64,000 nucleotides of DNA from the NCBI GenBank assembly GCA_964388955.1, contig CAYMCO010000008.1:95131-159130 (forward strand), given 5' to 3'. Under the pieces are notes generated by a model that was not told where the DNA came from, did not search any database, and saw nothing but the letters and a program-made list of their open reading frames with translations. Positions 24,980 through 33,800 of this stretch are shown in pieces (positions within the stretch are counted from its first letter, which is position 1; every line of letters starts with the position of its first letter). The stretch is from CAYMCO01 sp964388955. GTDB lineage: Bacteria; Chloroflexota; Anaerolineae; Anaerolineales; E44-bin32. Made by a program: the position numbers and the translations under genes.

Positions 24980-26728
24980 CTACTGCATGGTGTGGTTGAA
25001 GCTGGTGTCGGCGCCGCAGAAGAACACGCACAGGAAGTTGTCGGGGTCGCCGTTGTCGCCCACCCACCCGAGCATGAACAGGTCATGCTTGGTGCCGTCC
25101 TCCTCCAGGTCGCTCAGGTATGGATCGGGCCAGGCAGGCGAGACGATCTCGGTGTTGATCCCGATATCCGCCAGGTTGGCCTGCATGAACTCCCCGGTCT
25201 GCTGCGGGAAGGGGAAGTAGGCGCGGGAGACCGGCATCACATAGAAGACCGCGGTGTCCGGAATCTCCACGCCCTCATCGATGGCCGCTTGCAGGTATTC
25301 GCGCGCCAGGTCCGGATCGTAAGGATAATCCTCGATCTGGTCGTTAAATCCCCACAGGCTCGGCGGCTCGAACTCCTTCGCCGGTTCCGCGTCTCCCGGG
25401 TAGATGGCATCGATGATGCCCTGCTTGTCGATCGCGTGGGCGATTGCCAGACGGACGTTCAGGTTCTGCAGCCATTCCTTGGCGAAGTTCAGACCCAGGT
25501 ATCCGACGTTGAAGGCGGGGTTGTAGACCACCTGCAGGTTGGGATCATCCTGGGCAGCGGCGATGTCGTCGGCGCCGGGGCTGGCCCACAGGCTGAGGCC
25601 GTCGATGTCGCCGGCCTGCAGCGCCAGGAATGCGGCCGAGGTGTCGGGGATCACCCGGTAGATCAGGGTGTCGATGGTCGCCGGTTCACCCCAGTAGTTG
25701 TCGTTCTTTGTCAGCGTGATGTGGTCTTCCTTGACCCACTCGGACAGCATGAACGGCCCGGTGCCCACAGCGTGTCCTTCGGCGGTGCCGTAGATGTCGC
25801 CTTGCTCCATCACCGCGGTCGGACTGGCGAAGCGGAAGTTCTCCATGGTCAGGGTGTTCAACAGGCTGGCGTTGGGGACGCTGAGGGTCAGTTTTACGGT
25901 GTAGTCATCGACCTTCTCAATGCCGGCCAGGACGCTGTTAGGATCGCCCTTGAAGCCCTGGAACATGTAGTCCCAGTAGATGAACTGGTCCTCACCCAGA
26001 TTGTAGGGGTTGTCCAGATCCCACCAGCGCTCGAAGTTGAAGACCACCGCGTCGGCGTTGAAGGGGGTCCCATCGTGGAACGTCACGCCCTGACGCAGAT
26101 GGAAGGTCCACTCCAAGCCGTCATCGGAGACATCCCAGGACTCCGCCAGGGCCGGGATGGGCGTGGTGGTGCCAGGCTCGAACTCAGTCAAGCCATCATA
26201 GATATGCGTGGCCGGTGCGAGACTGTTGGCGCTGGTCTCCAGCGCAGGGTCCAGGGTGCCCGCGTCGGCGGATTGGGCGAAGACGAAGGTATTGCTCCCT
26301 TCCACCGTCACATAGGTCCACACCTCGCGCACGGGGCTGGGCACGTAACCGCTGACGGTGGCGCGCAGCAGTGTGGGCGGCGTGCGGTTCACGACCGGGA
26401 CGCTGATGGCGCGCTCGTGGATCAGCAGGTTCGCTTCTTCATACATCGACTTGCGGGTGTCGAAGTCCGTCTCGGCGACGGCGTCACGGAGCAGTTGGGC
26501 GATTTCCTCATCCGGCGGTGCGCCGACGGGCTGGCCCATCGCTTCGGTCGGTGGTGCCGCAGTGGGCTCCATCGGCGCTTCCGTGGGGGGCACCTCCGTG
26601 GGCTGCGCCGGTGCCTCGGTCGGGGCCGCGGGCGCCTCGGTTGGTGTGGCGGCCGGGCCGCAGGCGGCGAGCAGCATGCTGATCGACACAAGCAGGCCGA
26701 GCAATGTAAAGGTAAATCGGCGTTTCAC
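24980..26728 (-). CDS. Family 5 peptide-binding lipoprotein, apparently circularly permuted
   Basis: A 582-residue extracytoplasmic solute-binding protein. GTG 26728 has GGAGGAG upstream. The lipobox is LLAAC with Cys23, followed by a Thr/Pro/Glu-rich linker (~24-71). Residues ~72-144 (DEEIAQLLRDAVAETDFDTR, then YEEANLLIHERAISVPVVN...VSGYVPSP...YVTVEG) correspond to the normal C-terminal end of SBP_bac_5 proteins such as DppA. The normal mature N-terminus starts at ~146 (NTFVFAQSADAGTLDPALET). The protein then runs in order and ends just after MLGWVGDNGDPDNF...FNHTMQ, exactly where the missing tail would begin. First gene of the ABC operon; substrate probably peptides, unproven. Confidence 0.9.
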   Translation of the reverse strand: MKRRFTFTLLGLLVSISMLLAACGPAATPTEAPAAPTEAPAQPTEVPPTEAPMEPTAAPPTEAMGQPVGAPPDEEIAQLLRDAVAETDFDTRKSMYEEANLLIHERAISVPVVNRTPPTLLRATVSGYVPSPVREVWTYVTVEGSNTFVFAQSADAGTLDPALETSANSLAPATHIYDGLTEFEPGTTTPIPALAESWDVSDDGLEWTFHLRQGVTFHDGTPFNADAVVFNFERWWDLDNPYNLGEDQFIYWDYMFQGFKGDPNSVLAGIEKVDDYTVKLTLSVPNASLLNTLTMENFRFASPTAVMEQGDIYGTAEGHAVGTGPFMLSEWVKEDHITLTKNDNYWGEPATIDTLIYRVIPDTSAAFLALQAGDIDGLSLWASPGADDIAAAQDDPNLQVVYNPAFNVGYLGLNFAKEWLQNLNVRLAIAHAIDKQGIIDAIYPGDAEPAKEFEPPSLWGFNDQIEDYPYDPDLAREYLQAAIDEGVEIPDTAVFYVMPVSRAYFPFPQQTGEFMQANLADIGINTEIVSPAWPDPYLSDLEEDGTKHDLFMLGWVGDNGDPDNFLCVFFCGADTSFNHTMQ

Positions 26729-26999
26729 GTCACTCCTCCTTCTGAAGGATTTGTGTTCCAATTCTATCGGTGTGCAATTCGAGGGTATATCATCGCAAGG
26801 TCCCGGTGACCACCTCCCTCCAGCCTGTTTCGAACGACGATGAGAAATGTGTAAGGAGCTTCCCAATCCTTTATGTTGGCTGCCGGTCTGTCCGTCGCCT
26901 GAGGTATGGGAAGCTGTAGGAAACGTGTGGCCATTGTAGTATTAGTACTGGAGTCCGTCAATGGCGGTTCAAGTCGGGGGGTGCTGGAGAGCGGGGTAT
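26729..26999. other. Upstream region of the ABC operon
   Basis: Minus-strand leader and presumed promoter of the binding-protein gene. TAGAAT occurs on the minus strand about 35 bases before the GTG start, but I see no convincing -35 at the right distance. No gene. Confidence 0.35.
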
Positions 27000-27160
27000 C
27001 TGGGAAGCAGGGAGGGCCGGGGGGGGGCCGGGGCGCTGCGGTGCAGGCGGGAGCAGGGGAGCAGGGGCGAACAGACGGCTGAATGTTGCAGGTTGGAAGG
27101 CTGCACGTTCGCACGTTTCCACGTTCAAACGTGATGACGTTCCAACGTGAAAACGGCTTT
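27000..27160. repeat. Dispersed intergenic repeat cluster, second copy
   Basis: Contains GCGGGAGCAGGGGAGCAGGGG, the inverse orientation of the CCCCTGCTCGCC units at 9600, then GCACGTTCGCACGTTTCCACG and CACGTTCAAACGTG. The 13-base core CACGTTCAAACGT is shared exactly with 9543-9555. No coding potential. The flanking 27161-27276 adds GTTGGTCGGTGGTC-like words and the 27226-27256 repeat. Confidence 0.7.
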
Positions 27161-27276
27161 GTCGCTCCTCGTTGGTCGGTGGTCATCGATCGGCGCTCAG
27201 CGTAAGGCCTGTGGACTGCGGCCTGGCGCTCATCCCGCACTGCGCATACCGCAAAACGTATCGCGCATTGCCTGCT

Positions 27277-28077
27277 CTAAGTTCCCCACGCGAGCCAAAG
27301 GAGGACCGCGATGAGCGCGCCCATCGCCGTGGCCGCCGCATTGACGACGTCGTTGTTCAGCCAGCGCCAGCCGCGCAAGTGCCGGGTGGTGTGACCGCAG
27401 GTGTGAGCAGGGTGGCGTTCGGTCTCCTGCTGACAGCCTGGACAGAAATAGATCGCCTGGAGGGTTGCCCCGAGCAGGCTGTCCAGCAGCGACCCGCCCA
27501 ACCCCGCGACAAGCGCCGCTCCCGCCAGGCGCGGCGCGCCGGCCATAAGCCCGGCCAGACCGGAAAGCAGGGCAGCGCCAGCCAGGGAGGCCAATAGGCC
27601 GAGGGGGGAGACTGCCCCCGAGGTACCGGCGGGGGCGGGGCGCAGGTCCGTGATGCGGCGCGGTGGGCGCCGGCTGAGCACTCCCAGCTCGGTCGCCCAT
27701 GTGTCCGCGCCGGCGGCCGCCAGGGCCCCGGCCACTCCCGCCAACCAGATCGCCTCCGGCCTCAGGCCGAACAGCGCCGCGAAGAGGGAGGATACCCCGC
27801 CATTGGCGAGCACCTGACCCGCGTCGCGCCGGCCGCCTTTGGCGAAGGCCGCCTGAATCCGCTTTTTCGAGGGGCCGGCCAGACGGGTAAGCAAGCTGGA
27901 GGGGAGGAAGAAAGCGATCAGCAGGACGGCCGGGGCCAACCCGCCGACGGCAAAGTGCACCGCTCCGACAACCGCGGCGGCAAGCAAGCCACTCCGGGAG
28001 AGGAAGCCGGCTCGATAGGCCGCGAAGGAGATGGAAAGGGCCAGCACGATGCCCAGTGCGGCGCGCCCCGCGGTCAC
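27277..28077 (-). CDS. DUF92-family membrane protein
   Basis: A 266-residue polytopic protein of the DUF92/TIGR00297 family. Diagnostic segments are KKRIQAAFAKGGRRDAGQVLANGG, AAGADTWATELGVLSRRPPR, GTSGAVSPLGLLASLAGAAL and GGSLLDSLLGATLQ. A Cys/His pattern (CPGCQQETERHPAHTCGH) lies in the loop before the last helix. Plant and cyanobacterial relatives include a phytol/phytyl-phosphate kinase-related group, but bacterial members have no settled function. GTG 28077 is chosen because the upstream in-frame residues are not protein-like. Confidence 0.8.
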   Translation of the reverse strand: MTAGRAALGIVLALSISFAAYRAGFLSRSGLLAAAVVGAVHFAVGGLAPAVLLIAFFLPSSLLTRLAGPSKKRIQAAFAKGGRRDAGQVLANGGVSSLFAALFGLRPEAIWLAGVAGALAAAGADTWATELGVLSRRPPRRITDLRPAPAGTSGAVSPLGLLASLAGAALLSGLAGLMAGAPRLAGAALVAGLGGSLLDSLLGATLQAIYFCPGCQQETERHPAHTCGHTTRHLRGWRWLNNDVVNAAATAMGALIAVLLWLAWGT

Positions 28078-28156
28078 GCTTCGCCCGCCTGCCTGTGGAT
28101 AGAACGTGGGTAAGCTGTGGAAAAGTATGCCATGACGGTGGATAACCGGCGCGCGG

Positions 28157-29062
28157 TCATCCCGCGGCGAGAAGGTGCAGGGATGCCCCCCAGAAGAGCA
28201 GCCCCACCGCCGCCCCGACGCTCCACAGCAGATACGCGAGGGAGAAATCGCGCTCATTTCGGACCAGCCAGCCTCCGACGAGGGCGTCGAGCGCCCAGAT
28301 TAGGCCGCCGATCATGGGCAGCAGCAGCAGTCTCCCCCCCGGCGCCATTGTGGTGGGGTCGCCCGCTGGGTTGAACCCGAAGGGCACCGCCCCAGATAGG
28401 CGAGGCACGGTGAAGGAGAGGAAGGCAAGCAAGCTCAGGGGGAGGACCAGCCCCGCCAGGATGAGCCAGCGCGCTGGGGCGTTGGACCAGATTTGCCCGA
28501 CCAGCAGGTCCGGGCGCTGGGAGATGGCGGGGGCGGGTTCAAGGGAACCGGCCTGCAGCGCTTTGGAGAAGTGCTCCTGGAAGGCACGCGGATCTCGGGG
28601 GGTGATGGCCAGTGTGCGCTCGCTAGTCTCGATGATCGTCACCCCGAGGCGCAGGTTGGCGGCGAAGAATTCCACCTCACCCAGGCCTTCAACCTCCTTC
28701 CGGCCCGTGGCGCAGCCCGGCCACCAAGCCCCCGCTCCGGGACGCCAGGGCAGGTGGATCTCCTTCAGGTGGCTAACCGCCGCGACGGCGCCGATCGGGA
28801 TTTGCTCCTCGGCCAGGCCCCACGTGATGCCGATCCGCTCGCGGTCCATCCGATAGCGGGCGGTCAGCAGGCCGTAAAGGTGATAGCAGATTACGGCTGC
28901 CGCTGGCATTCCCAGCAGTGGCAGAACGACCCACAAGATGAGCCAGGGGGAGATTTCCGAGGTGGCGAGCAGGTAGAGGCTGATCGAGGTCAGGCCCAGG
29001 GCGACGAACAACAGCGCGCTGCCGAAGGTCAGCCCTAGCCGGCGAGGCGGATAGAAGTCCAT
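28157..29062 (-). CDS. Membrane protein with bacterial PH-like domain
   Basis: A 301-residue protein. Two N-terminal helices (residues ~8-65) are followed by a cytoplasmic beta-rich stretch (~75-165). Its WGLAEEQIPIGAVAAVSHL...TIIETSERTLAITPRDPRAF pattern resembles bacterial PH (bPH) domains. Three or four C-terminal helices complete it. ATG 29062 is used; the open frame reaches 29095. Function unknown. It lies between the DUF92 gene and ilvE on the same strand, with gaps of 79 and 51 bases. Confidence 0.65.
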   Translation of the reverse strand: MDFYPPRRLGLTFGSALLFVALGLTSISLYLLATSEISPWLILWVVLPLLGMPAAAVICYHLYGLLTARYRMDRERIGITWGLAEEQIPIGAVAAVSHLKEIHLPWRPGAGAWWPGCATGRKEVEGLGEVEFFAANLRLGVTIIETSERTLAITPRDPRAFQEHFSKALQAGSLEPAPAISQRPDLLVGQIWSNAPARWLILAGLVLPLSLLAFLSFTVPRLSGAVPFGFNPAGDPTTMAPGGRLLLLPMIGGLIWALDALVGGWLVRNERDFSLAYLLWSVGAAVGLLFWGASLHLLAAG

Positions 29063-29113
29063 GGCACGTCTAGGCACCTGAACCCGGGCGCCCACGCATC
29101 CCCGAGCGCCCAG

Positions 29114-30061
29114 CTAGGTTTCGGGGGTGGCCGGCTCTTTGACGTACACCGGAGATACCCAATCCAGGTACTTCTGCTCCTTGCCGCGCACGATGCGCTG
29201 GTAGAGTTCACGCAAGCGCGCCGTCACAGGACCCATCTCGCCGGTGCCAATCGGACGGTAATCCACTCGAGTGACGGCAGTCACCTGTGCCGCCGTTCCG
29301 GTCAGAAACAGCTCGTCACACAGATATATCTCCGTGCGGTCGATGGGGCGCTCGACGACCGGCAAACCCAGCTCATCGCGCCCCAACTGCATCACCGTTC
29401 GGCGGGTGATCCCTTCCAGGATGTTTTCGGTCACAGGAGGGGTGATCAGTTCTCCGGAGCGCATTATGAATATGTTCTCCGCGCTGCCCTCGGAGACATG
29501 CCCGTCCTTATTGAGCACCAGCGCCTCGTCGAATCCGGCCAACATGGCATCGCTCTTGATGAAGGCCGAATTCACATATGCCCCGGTGATCTTGCCGCGC
29601 GCCGGGATGGCGTTGTCGTCGATGCGATTCCAGCCCGAGAAGGTAACGTGTGCCCCTTCGTCCGCCTCCACGTATCGAGTGAAAGGCACCGTATAGATGG
29701 CCAGTTCGTCATGCAGCCCGTGCAGGCGGACGCCGATGATCTCGTCCGCCTTGTAGATCAAGGGGCGGATGTAGCAGTCCTGGTGCATCCCCTCCGCGCG
29801 CAGGAGCTCTTTTGTCACCTTGAGCATCGATTCAGGGGTGTGGTCGATCTCCGCGAACAGCAGCTTGGCGGAGTTCAAAAGACGTTTGAAGTGGTCGTAC
29901 GGCCGGAAAATATAGAGCTGTTCTTGATCTTCGTTCCAATATCCGCGCATTCCACCGAATGCCCCTGTGCCGTAGTGCAGGGCATGGGTCATGATGCCCA
30001 CTTTGGCCTCGGAATAGGGCACGATTTTTCCCTCGAAATATGCGAATTTGGGAATCGTCAC
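29114..30061 (-). CDS. ilvE: Branched-chain amino acid aminotransferase
   Basis: A 315-residue class IV PLP enzyme that interconverts Leu/Ile/Val and their 2-oxo acids with glutamate/2-oxoglutarate, the last step of branched-chain amino acid synthesis. Motifs: THALHYGTGAFGGMRGYW, the PLP lysine in ARGKITGAYVNS, the signature EALVLNKDGHVSEGSAENIF, EGITRRTV and DELFLTGTAAQV. GTG 30061 is selected because AGGAGGG lies 7 bases before it. A GAAA-loop hairpin (GCCCGC/GCGGGC, 30098-30113) lies in the leader. No other branched-chain biosynthesis genes are nearby. Confidence 0.94.
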   Translation of the reverse strand: MTIPKFAYFEGKIVPYSEAKVGIMTHALHYGTGAFGGMRGYWNEDQEQLYIFRPYDHFKRLLNSAKLLFAEIDHTPESMLKVTKELLRAEGMHQDCYIRPLIYKADEIIGVRLHGLHDELAIYTVPFTRYVEADEGAHVTFSGWNRIDDNAIPARGKITGAYVNSAFIKSDAMLAGFDEALVLNKDGHVSEGSAENIFIMRSGELITPPVTENILEGITRRTVMQLGRDELGLPVVERPIDRTEIYLCDELFLTGTAAQVTAVTRVDYRPIGTGEMGPVTARLRELYQRIVRGKEQKYLDWVSPVYVKEPATPET

Positions 30062-30227
30062 TGGAGAACCCTCCTGCGGGATGTTAAGCCGTGAAACGCC
30101 CGCTTTCGCGGGCTTCCCCTTTGCATGTCCATTATAGGTTCGGGAAGGGAGGGTGGCAAGAAGGTGGGGGTACTGGGGTGTATTTCGGGGGGCGCGGCTG
30201 CTTGAGAGTGAATGTACGGTGCTCCTC

Positions 30228-30341
30228 TCGATACACCTCGTGGTTTCACCACTCGGCACTCGAGATGCGCCTCCCCGCAATCGGAACCTGCGAAGCAAAC
30301 CGCATCTCGAGTAGTGCCGAGCGGAGCGAGGCGCGTATCGA
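30228..30341. repeat. Large imperfect inverted repeat, 41-42-base arms
   Basis: Left arm 30228-30269 contains GGCACTCGAGATGCG. Right arm 30301-30341 contains CGCATCTCGAGTAGTGCC and ends GCGCGTATCGA, mirroring TCGATACACC at the left edge. The loop is 31 bases. A partial copy of the core (GCGCATCTCGAGTGGCGAGCG) occurs at 56375. No transposase or gene lies within. Confidence 0.7.
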
Positions 30342-30484
30342 TAGGCCCGGCCTGTGTTGTTGACAGGGTGCGGCTGATACCAGTCTGCCATGTCAGATCG
30401 CCCCCAGGATGGGACACACCCGAGGTGACAGGCTCCCGGTATTCAGGGGGGCGGGGGTGCATCCCGAGATTTGCGCGGATAGCG

Positions 30485-30560
30485 GGGGGTAGGGGGATAG
30501 TGAGCAGGGAATAGTGAGTAGTGACGAGTGAGAAGGGAGCAGCGAGCAGTGGATGATGGT
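30485..30560. repeat. Word-like intergenic repeat
   Basis: ATAGTGAGCAGGGAATAGTGAG, TAGTGACGAGTGAG and AGCAGCGAGCAGTGG repeat the vocabulary of 9480-9510 and of the reverse strand of 9665-9690. The remaining 30561-30853, upstream of the restriction gene, is AT-richer and holds no supported gene; its promoter is not obvious. Confidence 0.55.
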
Positions 30561-30853
30561 CGGCTAAAGGGAAAGACTCGGAATCCACGCAAGTGGGAGG
30601 GCGATATCCCAACTTGGTCTGGAAGTCAGCGCGCAACGGAGGCTGCTAATTGTCGATTCTCGCGAGTTGCGGTTTCAACAGCCGAAAACGATAATGGGGT
30701 GGGAGAATTCCTATGCGAATCTGGTATCTTAGGGAATGCGAAGACCCTGACTTGCGGCACGTTTATACCATGGATTGGCGACGAGAGACTCTTTCGCTGA
30801 CTGGGGCAGCCCCCAACGCCATGGCCATAGCGAAAGCCACCTGAATAGGCTGG

Positions 30854-33800
30854 ATGGATGATAGGGACAATGCCAATATGAATAGCACCCACGCGGGGTC
30901 CGGCTCCGGGGATGGAGCGTTCTTTGACAACCGCTCGCTGTTCTCCGATTACTATCTAATCGAGAGGCTGGCAGATCATGCTCAATGGTCGGAGGGCGTC
31001 GCTGGTCCGTTCCAGATGGCCCGGGACCTCTATGATGAAAAACGCGACATCTTGGACGGACTCAATGAGGCGCAGACCGAGGAAGAATTCATCAAGCCGC
31101 TGCTGCGTGACGTGCTGGGCTTTGATTTTGAAGTTCAGAAGTCCACCACGAGGCATGGGCAGCTAAACCGCCCTGACTACATCCTGTTCCCCAACAAGGA
31201 ATCGAAGGAGGAGGCGCAGCATCTGCGCGACAAGAAGGGGGCTTATTACGCGCGAGCTGCCGCTGTGGCTGACGCGAAATACTGGAATCGACCACTGGAT
31301 CGCCAGTTGAAGGATTCGCGGGATGAGTTCACAAACGCAAACCCCAGCTTTCAGATCGTCAACTATCTCGTGGCGACCGGCGTCGACTGGGGCATTCTGA
31401 CCAACGGCAAGTTGTGGCGCCTATATTATGCGGGCGCCCGCTCGCGCATCGACACCTACTTTGAAGTGGACCTGGCCCGCGTTTTGGAATCGCGCGATGC
31501 TAGGGTCTTCCGCTACTTCTACCTCTTCTTCCGCGCGCGGGCTTTCCAGCGCGATCCGCACACCGGACAGAGCTTCCTGGAGGCGGTGCACGAGGGCTCG
31601 GTGAACTACGGTGTCGAGCTGCAGAAACGCCTGAAGGACCTCATCTTCGAGAGGATTTTCGTCCACCTGGCTACGGGGTTCCTGAAATGGGGTGCCGACG
31701 GCGGCCAGGGTACCGTGCGGCGGGCCAATTTGGAGGCGATCTATCAGGGCACGCTGCGGCTGCTCTACCGGCTGCTGTTCCTGCTGCATGCTGAAGCCCG
31801 TGACCTGCTGCCCGTGGGCGACCGCCAAGGCTACTATCGCTACAGCCTGACGCGCATCAAGCGCGACGTGGCTGGGCGGCTCGATCGCGGCGACCAACTG
31901 AGCACTGTTTCGGATGATATGTGGAACGACGTGGAGGGCCTCTTTCGCATCATCGACCGCGGCGATCCGGGGCTGAATGTGCCGCGCTACAACGGGGGCT
32001 TGTTCCGCCGTGACCGCGCGAGCAACGAATTCCTGAACACGCATGCCATTCCGGACGCGTACCTGGCCCCGGCGATCGACCTGCTGGTGCGCGAACCGGA
32101 CCCCGAAACCGGAGTAAAGCGGTTTATCGACTACAAGACCCTGAACGTTGAGCAGCTAGGGTCGATATACGAGGGGTTGTTGGAATACCATTTAGAGATC
32201 CGAAGGCACGAGACAGATCATGAAGAAGTCGATGAAGCCGACGCCGATGAGCCTCCGAGCAAGCTACCGGTCGAATTGGTCGCGGATCGGCGCGAACGCC
32301 GGGAGACCGGCTCGTACTATACGCCGCACTACATCGTGGAGTATATCGTCGAGCACACGCTGGGCCCGGTGCTGGAAGAGCGCTCGGCGCGCTTCCGCGA
32401 ACTGATGGAGGAAATTGAGCCACGACGGAAGCGTTTGGAGGAGGTCGAGGCGAATCTGGCTGAAGACCTGGAGCGTGCGGACGCCTGGGCCTCTCGCTGG
32501 AAGAGCGAGAAGCTGGGGCTGGCTCGGGAGCTGGACCGGCTCGAGGGGGAGGCGTTCGAGGCGCTGCTGGGCGTGCGGGTGTGCGACCCGGCCATGGGCA
32601 GCGGGCATTTCCTGGTCTATGCCACCGACTGGCTCACTGAGCAGCTCATCGCCGTGCTGAACGAATATCCCGACAACCCGGTGCTGCGCCGCATCGCCAC
32701 CATCCGCCAGCAGATCGTGGACGAGCTGACACGCCAGGGCATCGCCGTCGATGCAGAACGATTGAAGGACACCAACCTGCTCAAGCGCATGGTAATGAAG
32801 CGCTGCATCTACGGCGTGGACCTGAACCCGATGGCGACGGAGCTGGCCAAGCTGAGCCTGTGGCTGGATTCCTTCACCGTGGGCGCGCCTCTGAGCTTCC
32901 TCGATCACCACCTCAAGGTCGGCAACTCGCTCGTTGGGGCGCGGGTGGAGGAGGTGCGCCAGGCGCTGGAGGCCGAGGACACCGGTCAGATCCACATGTT
33001 CGGTGGGCCTTTCGCCGGTCTGCTGACCGCGGCGGAGCTGATGCGCGACGTGGTGGCCCGCACCGACGCTACCTTCGAGGAGGTGGAGCAGAGCACCGAG
33101 AAGTATGCGGCGTTCGAGGAGGCCATGCTGCCCTACAAGCGCGTGCTCGACCTATGGGTGAGCCGACACTTCGGCAATCCGCAGGCCCAGGAATTCCTGC
33201 GGCTGTACGGCCACGAAGCGTTGAAAGCGGTGGTGGATGAGGAGGCGGAACTGGGTCCCAAGTACCGCGAGGCTGTGGAGAAAGCGCGCTCTCTATGGCA
33301 AAAGAAGCGCTTCTTCCATTGGGAACTGGAGTTTCCCGAAGTGTTTGTAGACTTGAAGCGGTCGACGTGGAAAGAGAATCCGGGCTTCGACGTCGTGATG
33401 GGTAATCCACCTTATGGAATGACGACAGGACGACACACTAAGAACTTCATTAGAAGCCATTATGAGACCTCAGAGGGGCGAGATGACATGTATAAACTCT
33501 TCACGGAGCGAGCATACAGGGTCACCGTTCTTGGCGGGCGATTTTCATACATTACTTCTAATGCAATGCTCACCAACCGTTTTGATGCGAAACTTAGGCG
33601 GCTTCTGCTGACTAGTGGAGCTTGGAAACGATTGATCACATTTGGGTATCCCGTTTTCGAAGATCCCACCGTCAATTCTGCTGTGTTCATCATTCGAAAG
33701 GTCAAGGCAAAGCCGGGGCACAGCTTCATCGCACTGGCGACAATCAGAAATCCAGCAGGACTCCAAGAGACGGGCAGACCGGAGAATCAAGAAGCATTTC

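Noticed and set aside
24914..26809. Long plus-strand reading frame opposite the binding-protein gene
   Set aside because: It is the antisense of a clear family 5 binding protein; the residue composition is unnatural and no motif is present. High GC makes such antisense frames common here.
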